64,000 bases of DNA from the NCBI GenBank assembly GCA_011389885.1, contig JAABTK010000003.1, positions 1-64,000 of the forward strand, written 5' to 3'. How positions within the stretch are numbered: the first letter of the stretch is position 1; each line of letters starts with the position of its first letter. The translations under genes were made by a program, and so were the position numbers. The notes beneath the pieces were generated by a model. It was not told the origin of the DNA, made no database searches, and saw only the letters and a program-made list of their open reading frames with translations. This DNA is from Gammaproteobacteria bacterium. GTDB taxonomy: Bacteria > Pseudomonadota > Gammaproteobacteria > Chromatiales > Chromatiaceae. Shown here one piece after another: positions 8,323 through 18,145 of the stretch.

Positions 8323-9126
8323 ATGACCGCGGACGAGCCCTTGGTGAAGATCCGCGGCTTGCGATTCTTTCGCAGCGGGCGGATGATCTTTGATGGCGTG
8401 GATATCGATATCCCCCGCGGTCAGGTTTCGGCCATTATGGGGCCGAGCGGCACCGGCAAGACCACTCTGCTCAAGCTCATCGGCGGCCAACTGCGGCCGG
8501 CCGAGGGCCAAATCCTGGTGGACGGCGAAGACGTGGCCGAGTTGAATAATTCGGACCTGTATCGCCTGCGCACCCGCATGGGAATGCTGTTTCAGAGCGG
8601 GGCGCTGTTAACCGACCTGACGGTATTCGAAAACGTGGCCTATCCCCTGCGCGAGCATGCCAGCCTGCCCGAGTCGCTGCTGCGCAAGCTGGTGCTGCTC
8701 AAGCTGGAGGCCGTGGGCCTGCGCGGCGCGCGGGCCTTGATGCCGGCGGAATTGTCCGGCGGCATGGCCCGGCGGGTGGCGTTGGCGCGGGCGATGGCGC
8801 TGGATCCGATGATGATTATGTACGACGAGCCCTTCGCCGGGCAGGACCCGATCTCCATGGGCGTGTTGGTGGACCTAATTCGGGCGCTGAACGATGCCGC
8901 CCGCTTGACCAGCATTATCGTGTCCCATGATGTCAAGGAGGCCGCCGGGATCGCCGACGTAATCTATGTGCTGGCCCAAGGCAAGGTGATGGAGGCGGGG
9001 CCGCCGGAGCAGCTCTTGAAGTCCGAGCAGGAATGGACGCGACAATTTATGCATGGTCATGCCGACGGTCCGGTGCATTTCCACTATCCGGCGGCCGCGC
9101 TGGAGGAGGACCTGCTGCATGGCTGA
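8323..9126 (+). CDS. mlaF: MlaF, ATPase of the phospholipid-trafficking ABC system
   Basis: The 267-aa ABC ATPase has Walker A GPSGTGKTT (residues 40-48), a Q-loop in GMLFQSGALLTDLTVFENV, the signature LSGGMARR, Walker B MIMYDEPF followed by GQDP, and an H-loop in IVSHDVKE. The GALLTDLTVFENVAYPLREH stretch is typical of MlaF/Ttg2A. It powers MlaFEDB at the inner membrane, which moves phospholipids between the membranes with MlaC and MlaA. It is the first gene of mlaFEDCB; mlaE begins 27 bp downstream. Confidence 0.95.
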   Translation: MTADEPLVKIRGLRFFRSGRMIFDGVDIDIPRGQVSAIMGPSGTGKTTLLKLIGGQLRPAEGQILVDGEDVAELNNSDLYRLRTRMGMLFQSGALLTDLTVFENVAYPLREHASLPESLLRKLVLLKLEAVGLRGARALMPAELSGGMARRVALARAMALDPMMIMYDEPFAGQDPISMGVLVDLIRALNDAARLTSIIVSHDVKEAAGIADVIYVLAQGKVMEAGPPEQLLKSEQEWTRQFMHGHADGPVHFHYPAAALEEDLLHG

Positions 9127-9153
9127 GTGTCGCCGCCGCGGAGATAAGGCCCT

Positions 9154-9933
9154 GTGATGGACGCATTGGCGCGATTGGGGCGGGTGGGCATCGATTTCCT
9201 GGAGAACCTGGGGCGGGCGCATCTTTTGCTGTGGGCCATGCTGCGCGGGGTCGATGACCTGATGCGCCGGCCCCGGCTGTTAGTGGAGCAAATCCACTCG
9301 GTGGGCGTGCTCACCGTGCTCATTATCGCCGTGGCCGGGACCTTTGTGGGCATGGTGTTGGCCCTGCAGGGCTACTATATCCTGACCCAGTTCGCCGCCG
9401 AGCAAATGCTGGGGGTGATGGTGGCGGCCTCGTTGGTGCGCGAGCTGGGGCCGGTGGTGGCGGCGTTGTTGTTCGCCGGTCGCGCCGGGTCGGCCCTGAC
9501 CGCCGAGATTGGCCTGATGAAGGCCACCGAGCAACTGGCGGGGTTGGAGATGATGGCGGTGGACCCGGTTAAGCGGGTGCTCACCCCGCGCTTTTTCGCC
9601 GGCCTAATCTCGGTGCCGCTGCTCGGGGCCATGTTCAGCGCCTTGGGCGTGTTGGGCGGGTTTCTTGTTGGCGCCGGGCTGCTGGGCGTGGATGCGGCCG
9701 GGTATTGGTCGGTGATGCAGACCCGCATCGATTTCTATGGTGATCTGGTCAACGGCGGCATAAAGAGCGTTGTGTTCGGGGTGGCCTGCACCTGGATCGC
9801 CCTCTATCAGGGCTACGAGGCCGACCCCACCTCGGAAGGGGTGGGCCGGGCCACCACGCGCACCGTAGTACACTCCTCCTTGGCGGTGCTCGGTTTGGAT
9901 TTCATTCTCACGGCGCTGATGTTCGGCGAGTAA
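9154..9933 (+). CDS. mlaE: MlaE, permease of the Mla phospholipid ABC system
   Basis: The 259-aa membrane protein shows the MlaE/Ttg2B family pattern: an amphipathic N-terminal helix, then five or six hydrophobic segments including [41 protein letters not shown] and GLISVPLL. It forms the transmembrane dimer under MlaF. It lies between mlaF and mlaD (6-bp gap), in the usual order. Length and motifs are normal. Confidence 0.95.
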   Translation: MMDALARLGRVGIDFLENLGRAHLLLWAMLRGVDDLMRRPRLLVEQIHSVGVLTVLIIAVAGTFVGMVLALQGYYILTQFAAEQMLGVMVAASLVRELGPVVAALLFAGRAGSALTAEIGLMKATEQLAGLEMMAVDPVKRVLTPRFFAGLISVPLLGAMFSALGVLGGFLVGAGLLGVDAAGYWSVMQTRIDFYGDLVNGGIKSVVFGVACTWIALYQGYEADPTSEGVGRATTRTVVHSSLAVLGLDFILTALMFGE

Positions 9934-9939
9934 GGCTTT

Positions 9940-10413
9940 ATGGTAAAACGAAGCACAGAGATTTCGGTTGGGCTGTTCATGCTGGCGGGCCTGGTGGCGC
10001 TGTTCTTCCTCGCTATGAAGGTCAGCAACCTGGGCTCTAAAGGCACCGACGGCGGTTACCTGGTCACCGCGCATTTCCAGAACGTGGGTAGTCTGAAGGA
10101 AAAGTCCCCGGTGACCATCGCCGGGGTGCGCGTAGGCCGGGTGCAGCAAATCAGCTTCAACGAAAAGACCTTCGAGGCCGTGGCGACCCTTTATATCGAG
10201 CCCCGGTATGACCAACTTCCCAAGGATACCTTCGCCAAGATCCTGACCGCGGGCCTGTTGGGCGAGCAGTATATCGGGCTCGACCCCGGCGGCAGCGAAC
10301 AGTTTCTCGAACCGGGCGACAAGATCACCATGACCCAGTCCGCATTGGTGTTGGAAGACATCATCGGACAGGCCATATTCAATCAGGCAGAAGGAGGCGG
10401 CAATGCTTTTTAG
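9940..10413 (+). CDS. mlaD: MlaD, MCE-domain substrate-binding subunit
   Basis: The 157-aa protein has one N-terminal membrane anchor (about residues 10-28) and one MCE domain (about 40-117) with VTAHFQNVGSLKEKSPVTIAGVRVG, the family signature. MlaD forms a hexameric ring in the periplasm on the MlaFE complex and channels lipids to and from MlaC. The last 11 bases overlap mlaC, so translation of the two is probably coupled. Confidence 0.95.
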   Translation: MVKRSTEISVGLFMLAGLVALFFLAMKVSNLGSKGTDGGYLVTAHFQNVGSLKEKSPVTIAGVRVGRVQQISFNEKTFEAVATLYIEPRYDQLPKDTFAKILTAGLLGEQYIGLDPGGSEQFLEPGDKITMTQSALVLEDIIGQAIFNQAEGGGNAF

Positions 10414-11056
10414 ATTTTCCATCCCATTTCTGGCCGGCGCCCTGGCGCTGGCCCTCGGCGGTTCCGGGGCTGTGGCCGAGGAGGCCGCAAACGCAGGCGC
10501 CGAGACCCAACCGGCCCTGGGGCCGGCGGAGTTGGTGCGCCAGACCTCGGAGCAGGTGTTGTCCGAGGTGCGCGCCAATAAAGAGGCCTTGGAGGCCGAT
10601 ACCTCCAAGATCTTCGCCCTGGTGGAGCAAACGGTGCTTCCACGCTTTGATTTTGAGCGCATGTCCCGCTTGGTGTTGGGGCGTTATTGGCCCGATGCCA
10701 GCGACGTGCAGAAACAGGCCTTCACCAACGAGTTCAGCGAGCTTTTGGTGCGCACCTACGCCACTGCACTGCTGAACTACTCCGGACAAGAGATCAAATA
10801 TAGCCCGGTGAATGCGCCGGAGGGCGCGGAAGAGGTGCGCGTGAATACCGAGGTCTCGGAGGCCGGCGGCCCGCCGATCCCCATCAATTACAGCCTGTAT
10901 GACACCGGCGAAACCTGGAAGGTGTTCGATGTCACGATCGACGGCGTGAGCCTAGTGTCCAACTACCGTTCCAGCTTTGCCTCGCAAATCCGCCGCTATG
11001 GGCTGGACGGGCTGATCGCCAAAATCAAAGAGCGCAACGACAAGGGCAAGGCGTGA
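10403..11056 (+). CDS. mlaC: MlaC, periplasmic phospholipid-binding shuttle
   Basis: The 217-aa protein has a signal peptide (hydrophobic to about residue 22, ending AVAEEA) and the Tol_Tol_Ttg2/MlaC fold: ILPRFDFERMSRLVLGRYW-type block (here VLPRFDFERMSRLVLGRYW), FSELLVRTYATALLNYSGQ and WKVFDVTIDGVSLVSNYRSS. It carries phospholipid between outer-membrane MlaA and inner-membrane MlaFEDB. It overlaps mlaD upstream and mlaB downstream, which fits a tight operon. Confidence 0.95.
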   Translation: MLFRFSIPFLAGALALALGGSGAVAEEAANAGAETQPALGPAELVRQTSEQVLSEVRANKEALEADTSKIFALVEQTVLPRFDFERMSRLVLGRYWPDASDVQKQAFTNEFSELLVRTYATALLNYSGQEIKYSPVNAPEGAEEVRVNTEVSEAGGPPIPINYSLYDTGETWKVFDVTIDGVSLVSNYRSSFASQIRRYGLDGLIAKIKERNDKGKA

Positions 11057-11370
11057 CCCGACCTGCGTTAGCGGCTGCCGAGGACGGCAGCTTTCGGCTC
11101 AGCGGCCAAGTGCTGCTGGGCACCGTAGCGGATCTGCTCGCGCAGAGCGAACACCTGCTGTTCGGCAGAGCGGGGAAAGACCCCGTAGTCGTGGATTTAA
11201 GCGGTGTGGACCACGCCGATAGCGCCGCCCTGGCGCTGTTGCTGGAATGGATGGCAATGGCCGCCGCAGACGGCCGCACCTTGGAGTTCAGGGCGCTGCC
11301 CGATGCGCTATGCCGCCTCGCCGGGCTGAGTAACGTGGATTCCCTGTTACCCACGGGCCCGGCCGCTTAA
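11053..11370 (+). CDS. mlaB: MlaB, STAS-domain subunit of the Mla ABC system
   Basis: The 105-aa protein starts at GTG inside the end of mlaC. It is a single STAS domain with VVVDLSGVDHADSAALALLLEW; the serine after Asp is the position phosphorylated in SpoIIAA-like proteins. MlaB binds MlaF and is needed for complex assembly. It is the last gene of the operon. ibaG and murA, which often follow in gammaproteobacteria, are absent; a repeat-rich gap comes instead. Confidence 0.9.
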   Translation: MTRPALAAAEDGSFRLSGQVLLGTVADLLAQSEHLLFGRAGKDPVVVDLSGVDHADSAALALLLEWMAMAAADGRTLEFRALPDALCRLAGLSNVDSLLPTGPAA

Positions 11371-11398
11371 CAAAAGCGGCAACAACGCCTCACGGGGA

Positions 11399-11474
11399 GT
11401 CGAGGCCTTAGCCGGGCTTGGGGCATCAACAACACCTGGGGGCTTCGTTGGCCCCGCCTAAAGCCTCGACCTCC
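11399..11474. repeat. REPIN-like inverted pair, copy 1
   Basis: Two GTCGAGGC(C/T)TTAGCC-type motifs in opposite orientation flank a spacer containing GGCATCAACAAC and GGGGGCTTCGTT. The same unit with the same spacer words occurs in reverse orientation at 62081-62158. It lies in the 11371-12007 gap, which holds no gene that I can support. That gap also contains the 39-bp palindromic repeat at 11573-11611, TTCGTGTTTTTCGTGG-like and TGTGTTTATCCGTGTCCATC-like words, and a second REPIN-like pair. Confidence 0.75.
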
Positions 11475-11572
11475 GTTGGTCGCGGTGTTGGAGATTGGGG
11501 CTTTGGCTGGGCCTGGGGGGCTTCGTTGGCCTAAGCACCAACCACCAGCCAAAAAACCTCTCGGCCGGCAGG

Positions 11573-11611
11573 GCCGGCAGACGGGGTTGCGAGGCGGAGC
11601 CTCGCAACCAG
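11573..11611. repeat. 39-bp palindromic repeat, identical inverted copy at the right edge
   Basis: The sequence begins GCCGGCAGACGGGGTTGCGA and continues into the palindrome TTGCGAGGCGGAGCCTCGCAA. The exact reverse complement of all 39 bases is at 63962-64000, where the window ends, so the true match may be longer. The hairpin-forming core GCGAGGC/GCCTCGC suggests a REP-like element. Confidence 0.85.
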
Positions 11612-11903
11612 CCATTTTTCGTGTTTTTCGTGGTTCCAAGGATGGCCAAAGGCGCCCCCGCAACCCCGCAAAGGTCCATCAACCCTTCAGCGCCGTGCCC
11701 ATCCGGGGCACTAAAGCTTGGCGTGCTTTTGGTTTAGGATCTTTTCATCTAAACACAAAGCTGTGTTTATCCGTGTCCATCTGTGGTTCTTTAACAGGGC
11801 GCCTGCGATGGGCGCGGCGCTGATAGAACGCGACCAAAGCTAATAACCGGGGGAGCGCCTTTGCCCATCGCTAAAGCCCCAGCCTCCGCGGCGGGAGGCT
11901 GGG

Positions 11904-11961
11904 GAGGTCGAGGCTTTAGCCGGTGCGAACCCGACCACAGCCCGCCTAAAGCCTCGACCTC
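11904..11961. repeat. REPIN-like inverted pair, copy 2
   Basis: GAGGTCGAGGCTTTAGCCGG at the left is answered by the inverted form (CCTAAAGCCTCGACCTC) at the right, with a short spacer unlike that of copy 1. It is about 45 bp from the end of tatC. It is close in sequence to the pair at 52041-52100. Confidence 0.75.
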
Positions 11962-12007
11962 CGCGGTGTGTTCGTCACCGCGCCTGGGCCGCAAAGGTCC
12001 GCTCGCC

Positions 12008-13243
12008 TCAGGAATCCAGTTGCGCTAGGATATTCCGCGCCACGAAGATTTGATTGTCGTTGCCTTCGGCGAGCACCTCGTAGAGTACCAGTCGCGCCTC
12101 TGTTTCCTTGCCTTCTTCACGCAGCGCCTGGATGCGGCGGAGCTTGGCGTCCACCGGGTCTAGTTCGTGCTCCGGTTCGTCGTCGGCCGGCCCTTGGTCA
12201 TCATTGTGCTCGCCCTTTGGCTTCTGGTCCTCTTGGCGCGGGCCTTGGCCGGTTTCTTCCGCCTCGGCGCGGTCCAGCTCTGCGTCCATTTCGTCTTCCG
12301 TCAGCGCTACGAAGCGGCTGCTGTCCAGTCGGCCCTGATCGTCGAAGGGGGAGGGTTCGCCGGGAACGCCGGCGCCAAAGCCAGCGGCGCCAGCGGTTTG
12401 AGTTGCCGGCCGGGGCGCGCCGCCGCCGGGGGGCGGGGGCGGGGGCGGCGGTTCCTGCGACCCCTCGGCGTCACGCGCCGCCTCGGCCTTTTCCTTTTGG
12501 CGCAGGAAGATGCGCGAGAGTATGATGCCCAGCTCGAACAGCACCAGCATGGGCAGGGCGAGCAGGGTTTGGGAGATGACGTCCGGCGGGGTGAGGAACA
12601 TGCCGATCACAAAGGCGCCGACCACGATGTAGGGGCGTTTTTGCACCAGGGCATCGGGCGTGGTGGCCCCCATCCAGACCAGCAGGATGGTGGCGATGGG
12701 CACCTCGAAGGCCAGCCCGAAGGCGAAGAACAGGGTGATGATGAAGTCTAGGTATTTGGCGATGTCCGTGGCCACGGTGACGCCTTCGGGCGCGGCGCCG
12801 ACCAGGAACGCAAAGACCAGAGGGAACACCACGAAGTAGGCGAACAGCATGCCGACATAGAACAGAATGGTGCTGGAGGCCACCAGCGGCAGCACCATCC
12901 GCTGTTCGTGCTTGTAGAGGCCTGGGGCGACGAAGGCCCAGAGCTGGTACAGCAAGAACGGCAGGGCCACCAGGATTGAGGCCATTAGGCTGAGCTTAAA
13001 GGGGGTCAGGAAAGGCGAGGCCACCTCGGTGGCGATCATGCTGGTGCCTTCCGGCAGGTGCGCCATAAGCGGCTCCGCCACCACCACATAGAGGTCGTTG
13101 GCGAAGGGGAAGATGCCCAGAAACACCAGCCCCACCGCGATCACCGCGCGCAGCAAGCGATCGCGGAGTTCCAGCAGGTGGGCGACGAAGGGCTGCTCGG
13201 CGAAGGGGCTGTCTTGCTCGGCGTCAGTCTGCTTTTTGGCCAT
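12008..13243 (-). CDS. tatC: TatC, Tat translocase receptor subunit with a long C-terminal extension
   Basis: Residues 15-250 are a normal six-helix TatC, including HLLELRDRLLRAV, the PFLLYQLWAFVAPGLYKHE loop, FGLAFEVPI with the conserved glutamate (E180), and LTPPDVISQTLLALPM. TatC binds twin-arginine signal peptides and recruits TatB and TatA in the inner membrane. E. coli TatC is about 258 aa; this one has about 160 more residues: a polyproline stretch (264-272), an acidic linker, and a helical tail (360-411) whose REEGKETEARLVLYEVLAEG resembles the C-terminal helix pair of FimV-like proteins. The start overlaps the end of tatB by 20 nt. Confidence 0.93.
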   Translation of the reverse strand: MAKKQTDAEQDSPFAEQPFVAHLLELRDRLLRAVIAVGLVFLGIFPFANDLYVVVAEPLMAHLPEGTSMIATEVASPFLTPFKLSLMASILVALPFLLYQLWAFVAPGLYKHEQRMVLPLVASSTILFYVGMLFAYFVVFPLVFAFLVGAAPEGVTVATDIAKYLDFIITLFFAFGLAFEVPIATILLVWMGATTPDALVQKRPYIVVGAFVIGMFLTPPDVISQTLLALPMLVLFELGIILSRIFLRQKEKAEAARDAEGSQEPPPPPPPPGGGAPRPATQTAGAAGFGAGVPGEPSPFDDQGRLDSSRFVALTEDEMDAELDRAEAEETGQGPRQEDQKPKGEHNDDQGPADDEPEHELDPVDAKLRRIQALREEGKETEARLVLYEVLAEGNDNQIFVARNILAQLDS

Positions 13244-13598
13244 GGGCGCCGTCGGCGGGTTTGCGCTCCGCGGGGGAGTCGGTTGTTTTCTTGGCTTGCT
13301 CGACTTCTTGTTCGAAGGAGGCCTCGGTGCGCTGGCGGAAGCTTTCCACCGCCTCGCCGGTCTCTTCCAGGATTTCCTCCATGGGATTGAGCTTTCGTTT
13401 CTGCTCTTCGAGCACTTGTTTCAGCTCTTCGGCCTTGATTTCCTTATCGATTTCCTGTTTTACATTGGTCAGCAAGCCGCGCGTTTTGGCCACCCATTTG
13501 CCGGCGGTATAGGCGAGCTTGGGCAGGCGTTCAGGCCCCACCACCAATAAGGCGATGAGGCCGATGAACATAATCTCCCAAAAACCAATATCGAACAT
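13224..13598 (-). CDS. tatB: TatB, Sec-independent translocase subunit
   Basis: The 124-aa protein opens with the TatB membrane helix containing a glutamate (FWEIMFIGLIALLVVGPERLP). The Gly-Pro-Glu-Arg hinge is diagnostic of TatB rather than TatA. A charged amphipathic helix and a disordered tail follow. TatB works with TatC in recognising twin-arginine precursors. It lies between tatA and tatC on the minus strand. Confidence 0.93.
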   Translation of the reverse strand: MFDIGFWEIMFIGLIALLVVGPERLPKLAYTAGKWVAKTRGLLTNVKQEIDKEIKAEELKQVLEEQKRKLNPMEEILEETGEAVESFRQRTEASFEQEVEQAKKTTDSPAERKPADGAHGQKAD

Positions 13599-13628
13599 AG
13601 GCTTGGACTCAGGCGGCCGGCGGCTGGA

Positions 13629-13871
13629 TTAGGACTGTTTTTCCTTTTCGTCCTTGGCCGGTTCGCCGTCGATGACCTTTTCTTGTTCCTGCTTTTCCAG
13701 TCGCGCCTGCTCCTGGGCCTTTTCTTCGTCGGACATGGCGCCCTTGAAGCCCTTTACCGCAGAGCCCAAATCCGAGCCGAGGTTTTTGAGTTTCTTGGTG
13801 CCGAACAGAAGAACGACGATGATCAGAACGATCAAGAGTTGCCAAATGCTGATGCCGCCGGGACCGAACAT
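13629..13871 (-). CDS. tatA: TatA, pore-forming Tat subunit
   Basis: The 80-aa protein has a short N-terminal membrane helix ([19 protein letters not shown]), the Phe-Gly hinge and an amphipathic helix ([18 protein letters not shown]), as in TatA/E. It oligomerises to let folded proteins cross the inner membrane. It is the first tat gene here, downstream of hisE, the same his-to-tat order known from other gammaproteobacteria. Confidence 0.93.
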   Translation of the reverse strand: MFGPGGISIWQLLIVLIIVVLLFGTKKLKNLGSDLGSAVKGFKGAMSDEEKAQEQARLEKQEQEKVIDGEPAKDEKEKQS

Positions 13872-14003
13872 GAATCTCTCTCCAGAAGGGTCGGTTGCGA
13901 CAGGCCCCGCGGGGCTGTCGTCATATCGTTGTGGAAACCTGTTGATGATACCGGAAAAAGCGCCGGCGCGCAGCGGTTGCGAGCCCGGGCGGCGCGAAAA
14001 GGT

Positions 14004-14327
14004 TCAATCCGTGCCGCGCCGGGCCTTTTCCTCCAACCCTGAGAGGCCGAAACGGCGGTCGAGTTCCCGCAGCACGTCGTCCGGCCCCAGGCCCTGCTGG
14101 GCCAGCAGCACCAGGCAGTGAAACCACAGGTCCGCCGTTTCGTAGACGATTTTGCCTTTGTCGCCGTCCTTTGCCGCCATCACCGTCTCCGTGGCCTCCT
14201 CGCCGATCTTCTTCAGGATCCCGTCCAGGCCCTTGTGGTAGAGCTTGGCCACATAAGAAGAATCCGGGCTGGCGGACTTACGCTCTTCCAGCACCTCGGC
14301 CAGGCGTTGCAGGGTTTCCTGTGACAT
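14004..14327 (-). CDS. hisE: Phosphoribosyl-ATP pyrophosphatase
   Basis: The 107-aa MazG-like protein starts at ATG 14327. It has [20 protein letters not shown] and [12 protein letters not shown], in which the EExxE..D residues bind Mg and hydrolyse PR-ATP to PR-AMP, the second step of histidine synthesis. HisE is separate here rather than fused to HisI. HisI, the next enzyme, is not in this window, although it often lies between hisF and hisE. Confidence 0.93.
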   Translation of the reverse strand: MSQETLQRLAEVLEERKSASPDSSYVAKLYHKGLDGILKKIGEEATETVMAAKDGDKGKIVYETADLWFHCLVLLAQQGLGPDDVLRELDRRFGLSGLEEKARRGTD

Positions 14328-14365
14328 CGCAATTGACCTCTGTGTTCTGTGTGTCTCTGTGGTAG

Positions 14366-15136
<771 letters not shown>

Positions 15137-15210
15137 AGGGGGTTGCGGTCCTGGCGGCTAGGATAGAGAAAAGGGTTCAACAGCGGGCATTGTAAAGGAT
15201 TGGCGGGGAA

Positions 15211-15891
15211 TTAGGCAGCGTCGGTGCGCAGTCGGCGCCGGGCCAGCGCATATCGGTAGATCGCCAGGTCCCGGGCATGAAACGCCTCGATGCGCGCCCG
15301 CAGCTCGGGATCCTCCACATAGCGGCCGCGAGGTCTCGCCGGGTTGGCGTTCAGTGTGCGCGGACGCGCCGAGGCGCCGAGGAAGCGCCGGCAGAAATAC
15401 CCGAAATCGGCCTCATAGGCCTCCACGATACCGACAAAGGCAAAGCGCCGAATCCCGCAGCCCCAAAGGAATTCCGCATAGATATTCCGCAGCTCCGGGG
15501 CGAGACAGAACCGCTCCAGGTCCCAGCCCTCGCTCACCACCCTCTTGCGCAGCGGCGGCAGGTCCTCCGGCGGCCGGTCGCCCTTGGTCCAGTGATAATA
15601 GTGCGACGCCAGCCGCTCCACCGGGTCGCGCATCCAGGTGACGAAGGTCGCCCGCGGCAGTCGGAAACGGTATTTCAGCGGCAGAAAATGCCCGTGAATG
15701 CAGGTCGCCGCGCGCTGCGCCGGATCGGCGGGTCGAACGGCTTCGGCCAGGGCGCGGCGCCGTCGCCGCCAGCGTGGCTGATTCAACGGCAGGTCGGCAT
15801 AGTCTTCCAGCAACCGACCGCCGAAATGCTCACGCAACGAGGCCCGAAGGCTCGAACCCGCGGTTTTCGGGAGGTGCAGAGACACCAGCAT
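15211..15891 (-). CDS. Sulfotransferase-family protein
   Basis: The 226-aa protein starts with SLHLPKTAGSSLRASL, the 5'-phosphosulfate (PAPS) loop of the sulfotransferase family 2/3 fold. It has the 3'-phosphate motif TWMRDPVERLASHYYHW, where Arg and Ser contact PAPS. It probably sulfates a sugar or other surface molecule; the acceptor is unknown. It is inserted, together with the Uma2-type gene, between hisA and hisF, with no metabolic link to histidine. Confidence 0.8.
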   Translation of the reverse strand: MLVSLHLPKTAGSSLRASLREHFGGRLLEDYADLPLNQPRWRRRRRALAEAVRPADPAQRAATCIHGHFLPLKYRFRLPRATFVTWMRDPVERLASHYYHWTKGDRPPEDLPPLRKRVVSEGWDLERFCLAPELRNIYAEFLWGCGIRRFAFVGIVEAYEADFGYFCRRFLGASARPRTLNANPARPRGRYVEDPELRARIEAFHARDLAIYRYALARRRLRTDAA

Positions 15892-15916
15892 GGGCGTAAA
15901 GCGGGCCGCGGCCGAA

Positions 15917-16519
15917 TCAGAGGCCCGGGCGCCAGATCGGCCCCAGGTTGAGCGCGAATCCCGGCATTAAGGGGGCGGCCGTGAGGGCCTGCGGTGCGAT
16001 TTTGGAACGCGGCTTTCGGCCCGGCGCATAGACCCAGACGGTTTGGGCCTTCGGCGCGATCAACCACCCCAGGCGCACCCCGTTGGCTTGGTATTCGGCC
16101 ATCTTTCCCTGAAGCATCTCCAGCGCATCGCACTCCGAGGCCAGCTCAATTAGGAAATCCGGCGCCAGGGGCGGGAAACCCCGCTTGGCCTCGGCCGAAC
16201 GGGCGGTCAGCCTGTCTCGGCGCACCCAGGCGGCGTCGGGCGAGCGGACGGCCCCGGTGGGCGGCACGAAGCCGGTGGAGGCGTCGAAGGCGACGCCTTG
16301 GTCGTCCTGCTTGGACCAATTGCCCAGTTGCAGGATCAGCTCCAGGTTCCGATGTCCGGTCTCGGCGCCCGGGGGCGGCATGACCTCAATCTCGCCCTGG
16401 GCGGTGCGCTCGATGCGGTCATCCGGATTCGCCCGGCACAGGCCCGCGAAGGCCTCGGCGCTGGCCGATTCGGGCGGCAGGCGGACCGGCGTAATGGTGT
16501 TGACGGATTGCAGGCTCAT
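15917..16519 (-). CDS. Uma2-family (DUF820) restriction-endonuclease-fold protein
   Basis: The 200-aa protein shows the Uma2 pattern of a PD-(D/E)xK nuclease fold: RSPDAAWV, then LAPDFLIELASECD and a later GKMAEYQANGVRLGWLI. Uma2 proteins are widespread in cyanobacteria and gammaproteobacteria; their targets are unknown and many are thought to belong to selfish elements. The catalytic Asp-Glu-Lys set appears present. It sits within the histidine gene run and is followed on the hisA side by a CGCAAAGG-type repeat fragment. Confidence 0.85.
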   Translation of the reverse strand: MSLQSVNTITPVRLPPESASAEAFAGLCRANPDDRIERTAQGEIEVMPPPGAETGHRNLELILQLGNWSKQDDQGVAFDASTGFVPPTGAVRSPDAAWVRRDRLTARSAEAKRGFPPLAPDFLIELASECDALEMLQGKMAEYQANGVRLGWLIAPKAQTVWVYAPGRKPRSKIAPQALTAAPLMPGFALNLGPIWRPGL

Positions 16520-16539
16520 GTCTTAAGCATAGCAGCAGG

Positions 16540-16593
16540 ACCCCAAAGGCCTTAGCGCCCTTTGCGTCACCCCTTAGCGTCCTTTGCGTTAGA
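16540..16593. repeat. Fragment of the CGCAAAGG-type dispersed repeat
   Basis: Between the Uma2 gene and hisA lie two tandem TTAGCGYCCTTTGCGT-type units. They match the arm of the MITE-like family (CTCTGCGTTC/GAACGCAGAG). The unit ends in GTTAG, and the hisA stop codon (TAA on the minus strand) lies within that end. Confidence 0.6.
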
Positions 16594-17335
16594 CCCCGCT
16601 GCCGCTCAACTCGTCCGCTAGGCGCTGCCCCGCGGCGAAGTCCAGGCTGCCCTCGTAGATGGCGCGGCCGGTGATCGCGGCGGGGATGCCGGCGGACTCT
16701 GCCGCGCACAGGGCGCGGATGTCGTCGATATCGGTGATGCCGCCGGAGGCGATTATGGGGATGTCCACCGCCTCGGCCAAGGCCCGGGTGGCCTCGATAT
16801 TGGGGCCGCTGAGCATGCCGTCGCGGCCGATGTCGGTGTAGACGATGGCGGACACGCCGTCCTGCTCGAAGCGCTTGGCCAGCTCCGCCGCCTTGTGGTC
16901 GGTGACCTCGGCCCAGCCGTTAATCGCCGCCAGGCCCTCCTTGGCGTCCAGCCCCACGATGATGTGCCCGGGAAAGGCCTGGCAGGCGCGGGCCACGAAT
17001 GCGGGCTCCTGCACCGCCCGGGTGCCGATGATGGCGTAGCTGATGCCGGCGTCCAGGTAGGCCTGGATGGTGGCCTCGTCGCGGATGCCGCCGCCGATTT
17101 GGATCGGCAGCTCGGGGTAGGCCCGGGCGATGGCCCGCACGGCGTCGCCGTTCACCGGCTCGCCGGCGAAGGCGCCGTTGAGGTCCACCAGGTGCAGGCG
17201 GCGCGCGCCGGCCTCCACCCAGCGTTTGGCCATGTCCGCCGGATTGTCGGAGAACACGGTGTCGTCTTCCATGCGGCCCTGGCGCAGGCGCACGCATTGG
17301 CCGTCCTTGAGGTCGATGGCGGGGATCAGCAGCAT
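16589..17335 (-). CDS. hisA: Phosphoribosylformimino-AICAR-P isomerase
   Basis: I start this at ATG 17335, giving 248 aa; a longer open frame upstream is not coding. [16 protein letters not shown] carries the catalytic Asp8, and [14 protein letters not shown] carries the second aspartate. [10 protein letters not shown] and [10 protein letters not shown] are the phosphate-binding loops. It converts ProFAR to PRFAR in histidine synthesis. hisH begins 10 bp upstream, so the two are co-transcribed. Confidence 0.96.
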   Translation of the reverse strand: MLLIPAIDLKDGQCVRLRQGRMEDDTVFSDNPADMAKRWVEAGARRLHLVDLNGAFAGEPVNGDAVRAIARAYPELPIQIGGGIRDEATIQAYLDAGISYAIIGTRAVQEPAFVARACQAFPGHIIVGLDAKEGLAAINGWAEVTDHKAAELAKRFEQDGVSAIVYTDIGRDGMLSGPNIEATRALAEAVDIPIIASGGITDIDDIRALCAAESAGIPAAITGRAIYEGSLDFAAGQRLADELSGSGV

Positions 17336-17345
17336 AGGATAGGTC

Positions 17346-17993
17346 TCAGGTCTCGGGGTTCCAGCGCAGAAAGTTTTGCAGCAGCCGCAGGCCGTGGTCG
17401 GCGCTCTTTTCAGGGTGGAACTGGGTGGCGAACAGGTTGCGGCTGGCGATGACGCTGGTGAATTCCACGCCATAGTCGCTCACGCCGGCCAGGATGCCGC
17501 TATCCTCGGGCCGCACATAGTAGCTGTGTACGAAATAAAACCGGCTGCCCTCGGGCACCCCGCTCCACATCGGGTGGTCCTGGGTCTGGCGCACCCGGTT
17601 CCAACCCATATGGGGGATCTTCAGCCGGTTGCCCTGGGTGTCGTGCATATCGCCGGGAAAGCGCACCACCTGGCCCGGGAACAGGCCGAGCAGATCGCTC
17701 CCCCCGTTCTCCTCCGAGCACTGGAGCAACACCTGAAGCCCCATGCAGATGCCGAAGAACGGCTTGCTTGCGGCCGCCTCCAGGATGGCGCGGTTGAGCT
17801 GGTGCTCCGAGATGGCGTTCATACAATCCCGCGCCGCGCCCTGGCCGGGAAACACCACCCGCTCGGCGCCCAGGATGGCGTCGGCGTCGTCGGTGACCAG
17901 CACCCGGTCGTCGGCCCCGGCCACATGCTCAATGGCCTTGGCCACCGAGTGCAGATTGCCCATGCCGTAATCAATGACTGCGATGGTTTGCAT
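17346..17993 (-). CDS. hisH: Imidazole glycerol phosphate synthase glutamine amidotransferase subunit
   Basis: The 215-aa class I amidotransferase has the nucleophile cysteine in [10 protein letters not shown] and the His-Glu pair in [12 protein letters not shown]. It supplies ammonia to HisF through the barrel. It stands in the order hisB, hisH, hisA on the minus strand, with 152 bp separating it from hisB. Confidence 0.96.
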   Translation of the reverse strand: MQTIAVIDYGMGNLHSVAKAIEHVAGADDRVLVTDDADAILGAERVVFPGQGAARDCMNAISEHQLNRAILEAAASKPFFGICMGLQVLLQCSEENGGSDLLGLFPGQVVRFPGDMHDTQGNRLKIPHMGWNRVRQTQDHPMWSGVPEGSRFYFVHSYYVRPEDSGILAGVSDYGVEFTSVIASRNLFATQFHPEKSADHGLRLLQNFLRWNPET

Positions 17994-18145
17994 AGATTTT
18001 TTCTGTGGAAAAACAGCGATTGGAGATCGGGTTCGAGCCTCCGCGGGGGGAGAATCCTAACCGTTCAGGGCGCGACCGCCAACTCTTTATCCCAGTGTCG
18101 GCCGCGGCCGCCGGGTAAAGGCGTTGCCTTGGCGCGCCCCGCGGC

